6,462 bases of DNA, from assembly GCA_910585875.1 (NCBI GenBank), contig CAJUIK010000090.1, forward strand, positions 1 to 6,462, written 5' to 3'. Both the position numbers and the translations under genes were made by a program. Below the pieces are notes generated by a model. That model did not search any database, was not told where the DNA came from, and saw only the letters and a program-made list of their open reading frames with translations. This DNA is from an uncultured Eubacteriales bacterium (GTDB lineage Bacteria; Bacillota; Clostridia; Oscillospirales; Butyricicoccaceae). Positions 1 through 6,323 of the stretch are shown piece by piece. Within the stretch, counting starts at the first letter, position 1. Every line of letters begins with the position of its first letter.

Positions 1-10
1 TCCGTCCTGT

Positions 11-463
11 TTATTCCTCTCTGGGGTCGATATACCGGGCAGCGCCCTCAAAGCGGCCGTAGGTGGCGGTGTTGTTCTTCAGCGCCTCCTCTGGAGCCTT
101 GCCGCGGCGGATGTCCTCCATCATCTTGCCCAGGCGTACAAACTCATAGCCGATGGTGCGGTTCTGTTCATCCAAGGCCAGCCGGGTGATGTAGCCCTCG
201 CTCATCTCCAGGTAACGCACCCCTTTGGCCGAGGTGGAAAAGATGGTGCCGGTTTGGCTGCGCAGGCCTTTGCCCAGGTCCTCCAACGAGGCGCCCACCG
301 GCAGCCCTCCCTCCGAAAAGGCGGTCTGGCTGCGGCCATATACCAGCTGCAAAAACAGCTCCCGCATGGCTACATTGATGGCGTCGCAAACCAGGTCGGT
401 GTTCAGTGCCTCCAGCAGTGTTTTGCCCATTTTGCTGATATAGACGAGCATGGAATATCTCAT
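11..463 (-). CDS. Uncharacterised 150-aa protein downstream of the glycosyltransferase
   Basis: I do not recognise this family. The frame is open further upstream to 541, but the start at 463 (MRYSMLVYISKMGK...) is preferred. It has an AAAGG Shine-Dalgarno 11 bases upstream, whereas the longer form would run back into the glycosyltransferase gene. The product has 150 residues, looks soluble, and has no signal peptide or membrane segment. The N-terminal 45 residues look helical and hydrophobic-patterned (MGKTLLEALNTDLVCDAI), and the C-terminal third is charged and helical (YEFVRLGKMMEDIRRGKAPEEAL). It starts 19 bases after the glycosyltransferase stop, so the two are probably cotranscribed and translated in series. 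This places it in a flagellin/glycosylation unit, but its sequence does not match FliS, FliT, FlaG, FlgN or FliW as I know them. Base composition is GC-rich, like the last third of the preceding gene. The gene is real with good confidence; its function is unknown. Confidence 0.75.
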   Translation of the reverse strand: MRYSMLVYISKMGKTLLEALNTDLVCDAINVAMRELFLQLVYGRSQTAFSEGGLPVGASLEDLGKGLRSQTGTIFSTSAKGVRYLEMSEGYITRLALDEQNRTIGYEFVRLGKMMEDIRRGKAPEEALKNNTATYGRFEGAARYIDPREE

Positions 464-482
464 GTATAGTTTATCCTTTCTT

Positions 483-2648
483 CTATTGCAGCGGTCCGCC
501 CCAAACCGGGATAGACGTTCCTTCCACCAAATGGGCGACATTTCGGTATGCCTCGCTCTGCTTCAGCGCCGCCACCGCCGGGTCGTCGGGCGCAAACCGG
601 GCCAAAATCACCCGTACCTGATCAGCCAAAGCCTTCAGCTCCGGCGGCGTTATCAGCCGCTGGACCTCTTCGGTGTGGTCGGCCAAAAACTCCACCATAT
701 CCTTGACGCCTTCGCAGGAATCCAACCCGGCCCTTAGCAGGCGCACATAATCCAAGGCTTTCCCTTTTTCCAGCGCGTCAAAGGCTCGGGAGCAATACCA
801 GCCGAAGCGATGCAGCGGCGGCAGCGCAAAGAGGCTGTCTTCCTGCAAAACCTCCCCAGCGTAACAGCGCGGGAGGAAATCCCCTTCTACCCTGGCAAAC
901 GCCCGGGCCAGCGCCATTCCCTGCTCCTCGTCCTGGCCTTTTGCGCTCCAGGGCCAGACCTGTACGGCGGCCAAAACCAGCCCCCGGGTCCAGCAGAAGC
1001 TTTGCCAATCCCCAGAATCGGCTTGCTCCGCCGCTCTCAGGGCCAGCGGCAGAAAACGGTCCTTATCTTGGGCCAGCCGCGCGGCCAGAGCGTCCATTTC
1101 CTCGATGTGCAGCGGCTTGTCCGGCAAGGGGAACCGGGCGCCGCGCTCCAACGCATGGAATAGAGCTTGAATGGGGAACGCATTCCAATGTTCTACCGTT
1201 TTCAGAGCTTTTTCTATCCCAAAAGCATCTTTTGTCTCCATAATAACGGCAGCGGCGCCCAATTCGTATTTTCCATATAACGGAGTATAGAGTGTATACG
1301 CATGACGAACAAACTCTGGTTTTGCCAGCTCTGCTTTCCTGTTTTTCGGCAAAAACGTCCTAGACGCTGTCTTTAATAAAACAGATTTCCAACGGGCAGC
1401 CTTTTCCCGCGGTTGATTCAAAATCGTATCCCAAAGTTGTAAAATAACTGTAGTCGTATCTAATTTTGTTTTATAATGAATATCTTGAAGCGCGCTTATC
1501 AGCTTTCCAGTCTGCTCTTCGGTTAATAAACGGTAGTTGATACTCTTACTTAATTTGAAAGCGTCTGTTAATCTACCGAGCACACAATAGATCGTTATGA
1601 TATTGATTTTTACTTCACATTCAGAAAAAGGCGTAGCCATTTGCAAAGGGCTTATAGTTTGCGCCAACGGGTCTTTTCCATTCCGGTAATCTTCCAGAGC
1701 TTTTAGATATCGCTCTCCTCTAAGAACCGCTTGTTCTTGATTCTTCCCCGAATTCCATTCATGTACAAAAGCCGCATACTCTATGTCTAAACGGATAAAC
1801 ATGGAATTCGGAAATTGTTCTTCCGCAAATTTAATCCAATCGCCCCACTCGGGCAGATTCAATCGCTCTGCAGCATAAAGCGCTGTACGGAGAATTGGAG
1901 GCCCTAACTGCTCCCATCCTGGCTTTTTTTCCTGAACCAAATTTACAGCTCGGCGTATTTGATCCTCAAAATTTTCTATAGAAGAAGTTGATCCTGCTTC
2001 GATCAGCTGCATATAAAGCAATAAATTTTCTGGTTTTTTCTCCAATTCTTTTTGAATCATGCGAACATTGCGCTGCGCTTTTTCTCGTCCAGCCTCGTTT
2101 TTTTGATGAAGCCCTACATAACCGTCATGATGAAGGACAGTATTTGCCAAAGAATATGCTTTTACATCGCCTTGAAAATTAAAATGCTCATGAATTGCCC
2201 CTTCATATCGCACCCCAGTCGACATACGCACAATTCGTCCAGCTAAAAAATCTGAATAATCTCCATCCATTTCATACGTGTCGTAATTGCGTATATTCAC
2301 CATGGCAATCTGTTCGTCGTGTTCTTCGCTGTCATCTAAAAAAGACGCCAATTCAGATATATCAGAATCTAAATATTCATCCGTATCTACAGAAAAATAC
2401 CATTCTCCCGAGCAGCGCTCCATCACCGCATTCCTGGCGGCGGCAAAATCGTCAATCCAAGGAAATTCAATTAAAATATCTGCAAATTTTTCAGCTATTT
2501 CCCGGCTTCCATCTGTTGCGCCAGTGTCCGCCATGACAAGTTCGCAGCGCGTTGAAAGCCGCAATGGCTGAAGAGCCTGTAGGCACCGTTCGATACATCG
2601 AATATCATTTTTAAAAATAATCCCTATAGATAATAATGGTTTCAACAT
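483..2648 (-). CDS. Family 2 glycosyltransferase with helical repeat C-terminal region, probable flagellin-glycosylation enzyme
   Basis: A 721-residue protein. The N-terminal GT-A domain (about residues 1-230) opens with LSIGIIFKND and carries DTGATDGS at 41-48, the usual GT2 nucleotide-sugar loop (normally DTGSTDGT). The DxD-type metal/nucleotide site DTDE is at 88-91, preceded by an RNAVMERCSGEWYF helix and strand. Residues from about 200 to the end are mostly amphipathic helices resembling TPR-like repeats, a common layout for clostridial cytoplasmic glycosyltransferases. There is no membrane segment. The acceptor cannot be read from sequence, but the gene lies 83 bases after flagellin, so O-glycosylation of flagellin is a reasonable inference. 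The start at 2648 has a weak AAAGAGAA ribosome site 7 bases upstream. A strong terminator separates it from flagellin, so it depends on read-through or an unseen promoter. Composition is mosaic: residues 1 to about 485 are coded by AT-richer DNA and the rest by GC-rich DNA. Confidence 0.88.
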   Translation of the reverse strand: MLKPLLSIGIIFKNDIRCIERCLQALQPLRLSTRCELVMADTGATDGSREIAEKFADILIEFPWIDDFAAARNAVMERCSGEWYFSVDTDEYLDSDISELASFLDDSEEHDEQIAMVNIRNYDTYEMDGDYSDFLAGRIVRMSTGVRYEGAIHEHFNFQGDVKAYSLANTVLHHDGYVGLHQKNEAGREKAQRNVRMIQKELEKKPENLLLYMQLIEAGSTSSIENFEDQIRRAVNLVQEKKPGWEQLGPPILRTALYAAERLNLPEWGDWIKFAEEQFPNSMFIRLDIEYAAFVHEWNSGKNQEQAVLRGERYLKALEDYRNGKDPLAQTISPLQMATPFSECEVKINIITIYCVLGRLTDAFKLSKSINYRLLTEEQTGKLISALQDIHYKTKLDTTTVILQLWDTILNQPREKAARWKSVLLKTASRTFLPKNRKAELAKPEFVRHAYTLYTPLYGKYELGAAAVIMETKDAFGIEKALKTVEHWNAFPIQALFHALERGARFPLPDKPLHIEEMDALAARLAQDKDRFLPLALRAAEQADSGDWQSFCWTRGLVLAAVQVWPWSAKGQDEEQGMALARAFARVEGDFLPRCYAGEVLQEDSLFALPPLHRFGWYCSRAFDALEKGKALDYVRLLRAGLDSCEGVKDMVEFLADHTEEVQRLITPPELKALADQVRVILARFAPDDPAVAALKQSEAYRNVAHLVEGTSIPVWGGPLQ

Positions 2649-2669
2649 ATAAAAATTCTCTTTTCATCC

Positions 2670-2701
2670 GTTAAATATAAGGGCGGGCCGAAGCCCGCCC
2701 T
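2670..2701 (-). terminator. Rho-independent terminator after flagellin
   Basis: Read on the minus strand, GGGCGGGC-TTCG-GCCCGCCC forms a perfect 8-bp GC-only stem (2681-2700) closed by a UUCG tetraloop, with one more A-T pair outside it. It is followed by TTATATTT. It begins 31 bases after the flagellin stop codon. On the plus strand the same hairpin is followed by TCGGTTTTT, so it may also stop antisense transcription. It should make flagellin mRNA much more abundant than the downstream glycosyltransferase mRNA. Confidence 0.88.
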
Positions 2702-2731
2702 CGGTTTTTGCTTGTTCTATTTTGCAGCTTT

Positions 2732-4456
2732 TTACTGGAGCAGCTGCAGAACGCCCTGAGGCACCTGGTTGGCTTGAGCCAACATGGCCTGGGCAGACTG
2801 AATCAGGATGTTGTTCTTGGTGTAAGACATCATCTCTTCGGCAACGTCTGTGTCGCGGATGGTGGATTCAGCGTCCTGAATGTTTTCGGTCATGACGGAC
2901 AGGTTGTTGATGGTGTGATCCAGACGGTTCTGGGTGGCGCCCAGAGTACCGCGGACGTCGGAAACCATGTTGATAGCGGCCTTGATCTTATCCACAGCAG
3001 CCTGTGCGCTGGATTGATCAGCAATGCTGATGTTGTCGATCTCCAAGGAAGCGCAGTGCATATCCTTGATATTTACCTTGAGCTGGTTAAAGTTCTCGGC
3101 AGTATCGCCAATCTGAAGGGTCAGGCTGCTTCCAGTGGCGGCGCCAGTGGTGGAAGTATCCTTCGCCTGCCAAGTGACAACGCCAGTCTTGGTATCCGTG
3201 CTGCCGACCTTGGTGTTCCATGCGCCGTTCTTGTCGCCGGCAGCGCCCTTCAGATCCCAATCTTTCTCGTAGTCGACCGCGCCCACCTTCTCAGTCAGAT
3301 ACATCTTGGCTCCGTCGGTGGTCACGTCAAACATACTGTTGGATACCTTGCTCAAAGCTTCAGAAGCGTGCTTCACAAGGTTGGTGTCGCCTTCCTCATA
3401 TTTGGACAAGTCGATGACGTTGGCGCCATCCTCAACTTCGCTGTCCTTGCCAATCTTAAAGGTGTAGGTGTCTTTGCCGATGGTGATCTTCTGACCATCT
3501 TTCAGCATAGCGGCAGTCAGAGCAAAGCTGCCCTGAGCCACCTTGCTGGGCGAAAATACAGAAGGCTTGGTATCCACGTGTACGCCCAAGTCATAGCTAT
3601 TGTTCGTACCGTCTTTTGCACCCACGGTGAGGGTCACCTTGGCGTCAGTATTTGTGTTTGTCAGGAACTGGTTCGTGCTGGTGGGAGCCGTCTTATGCGT
3701 CAGCGTAACCTTCGTGCCGTCTACAGCAACGGTATAAGTGGCGTTGCCAATCTTCTTGTCGCCTGTTTGGATTTTGGCGGCGATAGCGGCCGCGTCAACT
3801 TTGCCGTCTGTAAGAGCTACAGTCGTATTGGCAGCAACCAAATCCACACCGCCGATCTGCAGGGCTGCAATGGTTACGCTCTTTGTGTTGGAGCTGGTAA
3901 ACTGCAGATCCTTGATGTCGAAGGAATATACGCCGGCAACCGCTTCAGAACCGTCCTGATCGCCGTCAGCCTCAGCAGTAACAGTCACGCCTGTTACTGC
4001 GCCCGGAGTAACTGTAACAGCGCCTGCGCCGTCCATATCGCCGTTCAGCAGCTTAATGCCGTTGAAGTTGGAGCTGTCGGCGATGCGGTCGATTTCAGAG
4101 CGCAGCTGATCCAGCTCTTTCTGCATCTGAGCCCGGTCAACGTCGTTATCATAAGTGCCGTTGGCAGACTGGGTGGCCAGCTCCACCATACGGTTCAGCA
4201 TATCGTGAACTTCGGTCAGAGCGCCTTCAGCGGTCTGCACCAAGCTGATGCCGTCTTTGGCGTTCTTCTGAGCGGTTTCCAGACCGGTGATCTGGGCGCG
4301 CATTTTTTCAGAAATGGCCAGGCCGGCGGCGTCGTCGCCCGCGCGGTTGATCTTGTAACCGGAAGAGAGCTTCTCCAGGTTCTTCTTCATGGCGGACACG
4401 TTGTTGGTGTAGTTCCGGTAGGCCGACATGGCCATAATATTGTGTTGAATCCTCAT
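2732..4456 (-). CDS. hag: Flagellin (flagellar filament protein)
   Basis: A 574-residue flagellin, the secreted subunit that polymerises into the filament. The N-terminal D0/D1 coiled-coil region (about 1-140) starts MRIQHNIMAMSAYRNY and contains LSSGYKINRAGDDAAGLAISEKMR and a long helical stretch ending SSNFNGIKLLNGD. The C-terminal D1/D0 region (about 490-574) contains GTLGATQNRLDHTINNL, DTDVAEEMMSYTKNNIL and the end VPQGVLQLLQ. The middle (about 145-485) is a Thr/Ser/Ala/Asp-rich variable region forming the surface-exposed D2/D3 domains, with plentiful potential O-glycosylation sites. The start is fixed by homology and by AAGGAG 7 bases upstream (4464-4469). At 574 aa it is larger than minimal Firmicute flagellins of about 275-400 aa. 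csrA lies 124 bases upstream and a terminator lies downstream, so expression is probably from the upstream sigma-28 unit and/or an unrecognised promoter in the gap, with CsrA control of translation. Confidence 0.97.
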   Translation of the reverse strand: MRIQHNIMAMSAYRNYTNNVSAMKKNLEKLSSGYKINRAGDDAAGLAISEKMRAQITGLETAQKNAKDGISLVQTAEGALTEVHDMLNRMVELATQSANGTYDNDVDRAQMQKELDQLRSEIDRIADSSNFNGIKLLNGDMDGAGAVTVTPGAVTGVTVTAEADGDQDGSEAVAGVYSFDIKDLQFTSSNTKSVTIAALQIGGVDLVAANTTVALTDGKVDAAAIAAKIQTGDKKIGNATYTVAVDGTKVTLTHKTAPTSTNQFLTNTNTDAKVTLTVGAKDGTNNSYDLGVHVDTKPSVFSPSKVAQGSFALTAAMLKDGQKITIGKDTYTFKIGKDSEVEDGANVIDLSKYEEGDTNLVKHASEALSKVSNSMFDVTTDGAKMYLTEKVGAVDYEKDWDLKGAAGDKNGAWNTKVGSTDTKTGVVTWQAKDTSTTGAATGSSLTLQIGDTAENFNQLKVNIKDMHCASLEIDNISIADQSSAQAAVDKIKAAINMVSDVRGTLGATQNRLDHTINNLSVMTENIQDAESTIRDTDVAEEMMSYTKNNILIQSAQAMLAQANQVPQGVLQLLQ

Positions 4457-4580
4457 GTTGCGTCTCCTTACGTTTCGTTGTTTTTATATTGCGCGTTCAG
4501 CTTCCTGCATCCGGCGCATGGCTTCTGTCCCCCGCTCCCGGCCCCGTGGCCTTTGGCGCCCAAAGCGCTTGACAGAAAAT
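4457..4580 (-). promoter_or_regulatory. Flagellin leader with several GGA motifs (possible CsrA targets)
   Basis: This is the 124-base gap between the csrA stop and the flagellin start. On the minus strand it has GGA trinucleotides at GGGAGC, GGGGAC, CCGGATG, GCAGGAAG and the Shine-Dalgarno AAGGAG, the last being an ANGGA core that overlaps the ribosome site. In Bacillus subtilis CsrA represses hag translation by binding such sites. A small hairpin (CTTTGG-CGC-CCAAAG, 4551-4565) lies just after csrA but has no U-tract, so I do not call it a terminator. I see no convincing sigma-28 or sigma-A promoter here. The CsrA role is inferred from gene order and motifs. Confidence 0.5.
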
Positions 4581-4844
4581 TTATTTCTCCCGGCCCGTCG
4601 ACTGGCCGGTTGAAACCAAAAAAGAGAGAGGGTCGTCTGGGTGGCTCCCCTTGGGGAGGACCTCCATCAGGCCCTGGGGCCGCTCTCCGCCCTGTCGCTC
4701 CCACACGGTCCCCCGGAGGACGGAAACCTCCCGAGGCGCCTGGATCGCCAGGTAAGCGCGGCCGCCCGCCGAGCGATAGAGCTGCACCACAACGTCTCCG
4801 CCGATGGTCAGATATTCGCCGGGGGTCAAAGAAATTTTCAGCAT
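4581..4844 (-). CDS. csrA: CsrA-family translational regulator, divergent
   Basis: An 87-residue CsrA (carbon storage regulator), a dimeric RNA-binding protein that represses translation by binding GGA motifs near ribosome sites. The first 50 residues align without gaps to E. coli CsrA: GE at 9-10, IGGD at 14-17, and APREVSVLR at 36-44 against APKEVSVHR. The RNA-contacting R44 is kept, but the other key arginine, R6, is leucine, R7 is threonine and H43 is leucine. The C-terminal tail (about 51-87) is longer than usual (61 aa in E. coli, 74 in B. subtilis) and rich in Gly, Pro and charged residues. The start at 4844 is preferred over an in-frame ATG at 4859 because AAGGAG sits 6 bases before it and the family begins ML-. 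Its position before flagellin is the classic Firmicute arrangement, but its usual antagonist gene fliW is not in the window; instead a dead TnpB and its RNA lie upstream. Confidence 0.9.
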   Translation of the reverse strand: MLKISLTPGEYLTIGGDVVVQLYRSAGGRAYLAIQAPREVSVLRGTVWERQGGERPQGLMEVLPKGSHPDDPLSFLVSTGQSTGREK

Positions 4845-4850
4845 AACAGG

Positions 4851-4888
4851 CTCCTTCATCGCCGACGGCGCGAATCCTTCGCTGCCGT
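4851..4888 (-). promoter_or_regulatory. csrA leader hairpin with GGA loop plus Shine-Dalgarno GGA (probable CsrA autoregulatory site)
   Basis: On the minus strand ACGGC-A-GCGAA-GGA-TTCGC-GCCGT (4865-4888) forms a 10-bp stem with a single bulged A and a GGA loop. The AAGGAT across the loop matches the ARGGAU core of the known CsrA consensus. A second GGA lies in the Shine-Dalgarno AAGGAG (4851-4856), about 23 bases further on, a spacing a CsrA dimer could bridge. This is the standard layout for CsrA blocking ribosome access to its own mRNA. The structure is seen; binding is inferred. Confidence 0.6.
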
Positions 4889-4926
4889 TTGTCCTTTCGC
4901 GGCCCGGCCCTTTTGGGTTGGCAGCA

Positions 4927-5175
4927 GATAATAATTAAATGATGATGTTGAATACGCGTGGACCGCCCTTTAGGGGCTTCGGGCCCGCCGAGGCTTTCCC
5001 TCGGGTCGCCTTCTTTTGTTCCCGTTTGGCGGGGGCTCACGCTGATTTGGCGGGCGAAAAGCCGTTTTCGCGGTTTCGTCCGTCAAATCAGCGTCTCCCA
5101 GCCGCTTTGGCGGGCATAGACTGTCGTCCCGGACAGCAAATAGCGTTGTTCTATGGTCAGAAAGGTCTTTTTAAG
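4927..5175 (-). ncRNA. Putative TnpB/TldR guide RNA (reRNA/omega RNA) with scaffold and guide
   Basis: This stretch of about 245 bases after the TnpB-like gene has no supported ORF but has dense secondary structure. In transcript order on the minus strand: CTGTC/GACAG hairpin (5121-5136); a compound hairpin at 5039-5094 with an 11-bp outer stem ACGCTGATTTG/CAAATCAGCGT, an inner CGG/CCG, and an apical GCGAAAA/TTTTCGC stem; CCGAGG-GAAAG-CCTCGG (4988-5004); GCCC-CTAAA-GGGC (4965-4977); then TTCAAC (4947-4952). TnpB guide RNAs are encoded at the right end of IS200/IS605 elements, overlap or follow the tnpB 3' end, and finish with TCAA/TTCAAC before the guide. The guide would be the next 16-20 bases, ATCATCATTTAATTATTATC (4946 down to 4927), clearly more AT-rich than the scaffold. 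The 5' boundary and the exact scaffold/guide junction (plus or minus one base) are estimates. No target match was found elsewhere in the window. Confidence 0.68.
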
Positions 5176-5185
5176 CGCTGATTTG
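5039..5185. repeat. Three copies of a 10-bp word, two direct and one inverted, spanning the tldR 3' end and guide scaffold
   Basis: CGCTGATTTG occurs on the plus strand at 5040-5049 and 5176-5185, and its complement CAAATCAGCG at 5084-5093. On the minus-strand transcript the copies are at the last codons of the TnpB-like gene, in the middle of the scaffold and then 35 bases later. The middle copy can pair with either flanking copy, giving two mutually exclusive stems. A second short word, TTTGGCGGG, recurs at 5025-5033, 5046-5054 and 5106-5114. Confidence 0.75.
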
Positions 5186-6301
5186 CGCCAGACCCTGTCT
5201 TTTGATGTTCTGCGCCCCGTTTACCGCCCGAATATGGCGCGTTCCGCACTCTGGGCAGACCCAGGTTTTTGCCTCTGGCGGCAAACCCTCTTCCACATGG
5301 CCGCAGGCCCCGCAGGTTTTGGCCGATGGGAAATACCGGTCCACCAGAATCAGCCGCTTGCCCTGCCGCCGGAGCTTGTATTCCAGCATCAGCCGGAATT
5401 GGCCGAAGCCGCTCTCCAGCGGGGAGCCCAGCTTCCGCTCCCGCGCCGCCTGCCTCAGGTCGATTTCTTGCAGACACACGGCCCCCCAGGCGTTGGCTAT
5501 CCGCCGGGATTCCTTGTGGGCAAAATCGCGCCGCTGGTTGGCGATATGCTCGTGCAAACGCTGGATTTTTTGCAGCTGTTTTTGATAGCGTCCCGATCCC
5601 CGCTCCATCCTGGCCAGCTTTTTTTGCATCCGCCGCAGCTTCTGCTGGGATTCCGCCAGCCAATGGGGCGGGTCCGGGGAATATCCCCGGCTGTCCACAT
5701 AAAAACGGCTGATGGAATATTGCAGGCCCAAGACATTTTCTTCGGTTGGTAAAACCGCCTCCGGCTCTTTGGCCGGGTAAGCAAAGGTCAGGGAGCAGTC
5801 ATAATTCCCCGCCGGGGATTTGCTGACTGTGGCGCTTTTCAGCGTCCACCAGTGCAAAGGCCGCCGGTGAAACCGGGCTTCAACCAGCCCGATTTTGGGC
5901 ATCCGAATCCCCCGTTCTGTCAAATAGAGATTGGCGCCCTTGCCCGAGGAATAGGTCTGCCGGTAGATGGTGTAAGCGTCTCTGCCCGCCTTTTTCCGCT
6001 TGAAAGCCGGATATCCGGCGCCGTTGTTTTTGAAAAACGCCTGAAAGGCTTGGCGCAGATTCTGATGAACGGTAGCCAGCGCTTGGCTGTCTGCCTCCTT
6101 CAAAAAAGGGGCTTCTTTTTTGTAGCGGGCCGGGGTGGGCAAAAAATGCTGATCCGTGGCGGCGTAAAATTCCTGCTCGTCGGCCAGAATCCGGTTCCAG
6201 AGCCAGCGGCAACAGCCGAAAGTTTTGTCGATATGCTCCGCCTGCTCCTTCGTGGGCCGCAGCCGGACTTTGATCGAGACGTTTTCCATCCGCTCCGCCA
6301 T
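5171..6301 (-). CDS. tldR: Nuclease-dead TnpB-like protein (IS200/IS605 OrfB family; TldR-type RNA-guided repressor candidate)
   Basis: A 376-residue TnpB homologue of normal length. The N-terminal helix-turn-helix/REC-like part includes VRLRPTKEQ (12-20) and FGCCRWLWNRIL (28-39); NNGAGYPAFKRKK (92-104) matches the family's usual GYPkFKsK. The RuvC region aligns without gaps to clostridial OrfB proteins, but motif I GLDYS is GLQYS (Q194), motif II CIED is CLQE (Q278) and motif III DRDINAA is IRAVNGA (I357, A359). All acidic catalytic residues are therefore lost while the surroundings are kept. The four-cysteine zinc finger CGAC...CPEC (330-333, 349-352) is intact. An active TnpB would cut DNA guided by its reRNA; this one can only bind. 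The start at 6301 has GGAGG 6 bases upstream. A sigma-28 promoter precedes it, and a guide-RNA-like region, csrA and flagellin follow. There is no tnpA. Alternative reading: a decaying transposon gene, but the frame is intact. Confidence 0.85.
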   Translation of the reverse strand: MAERMENVSIKVRLRPTKEQAEHIDKTFGCCRWLWNRILADEQEFYAATDQHFLPTPARYKKEAPFLKEADSQALATVHQNLRQAFQAFFKNNGAGYPAFKRKKAGRDAYTIYRQTYSSGKGANLYLTERGIRMPKIGLVEARFHRRPLHWWTLKSATVSKSPAGNYDCSLTFAYPAKEPEAVLPTEENVLGLQYSISRFYVDSRGYSPDPPHWLAESQQKLRRMQKKLARMERGSGRYQKQLQKIQRLHEHIANQRRDFAHKESRRIANAWGAVCLQEIDLRQAARERKLGSPLESGFGQFRLMLEYKLRRQGKRLILVDRYFPSAKTCGACGHVEEGLPPEAKTWVCPECGTRHIRAVNGAQNIKRQGLAQISA

Positions 6302-6323
6302 GCGGCCCCTCCCCCGTTTTTGT

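Noticed and set aside
4551..4565. Terminator between csrA and flagellin
   Set aside because: The hairpin is short, with a 3-base loop and no following U-tract on the minus strand, so read-through into flagellin is expected.
4569..4574. Plus-strand TTGACA as a sigma-A -35 box
   Set aside because: There is no TATAAT-like sequence at 16-18 bases downstream and no plus-strand gene to drive.
2708..4846. 712-codon open frame on the plus strand
   Set aside because: It is antisense to the whole flagellin gene and part of csrA; the flagellin frame is certain by homology, and the antisense product is low-complexity with no recognised domain and a Pro/Arg-rich end.
4844..4859. Longer csrA start at 4859 (MKEPV before MLKIS)
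   Set aside because: The AAGGAG ribosome site lies inside this extension and CsrA proteins begin at ML-, so the start at 4844 is used.
4924..4946. Match of the putative guide to another site in this window
   Set aside because: Scanning by eye for its AT-rich core found only weak partial resemblances (for example near 2176), none convincing; any target must lie elsewhere.
4468..5040. 190-codon minus-strand open frame across csrA and the guide RNA region
   Set aside because: It overlaps csrA in another frame, has Gly/Arg/Pro-rich composition typical of GC-rich shadow frames, and lacks a family match.
5171..6301. Active IS200/IS605 insertion sequence
   Set aside because: No TnpA gene, no recognisable left end, catalytic residues missing, and the gene is embedded under a flagellar promoter; only the right-end-like RNA region remains.
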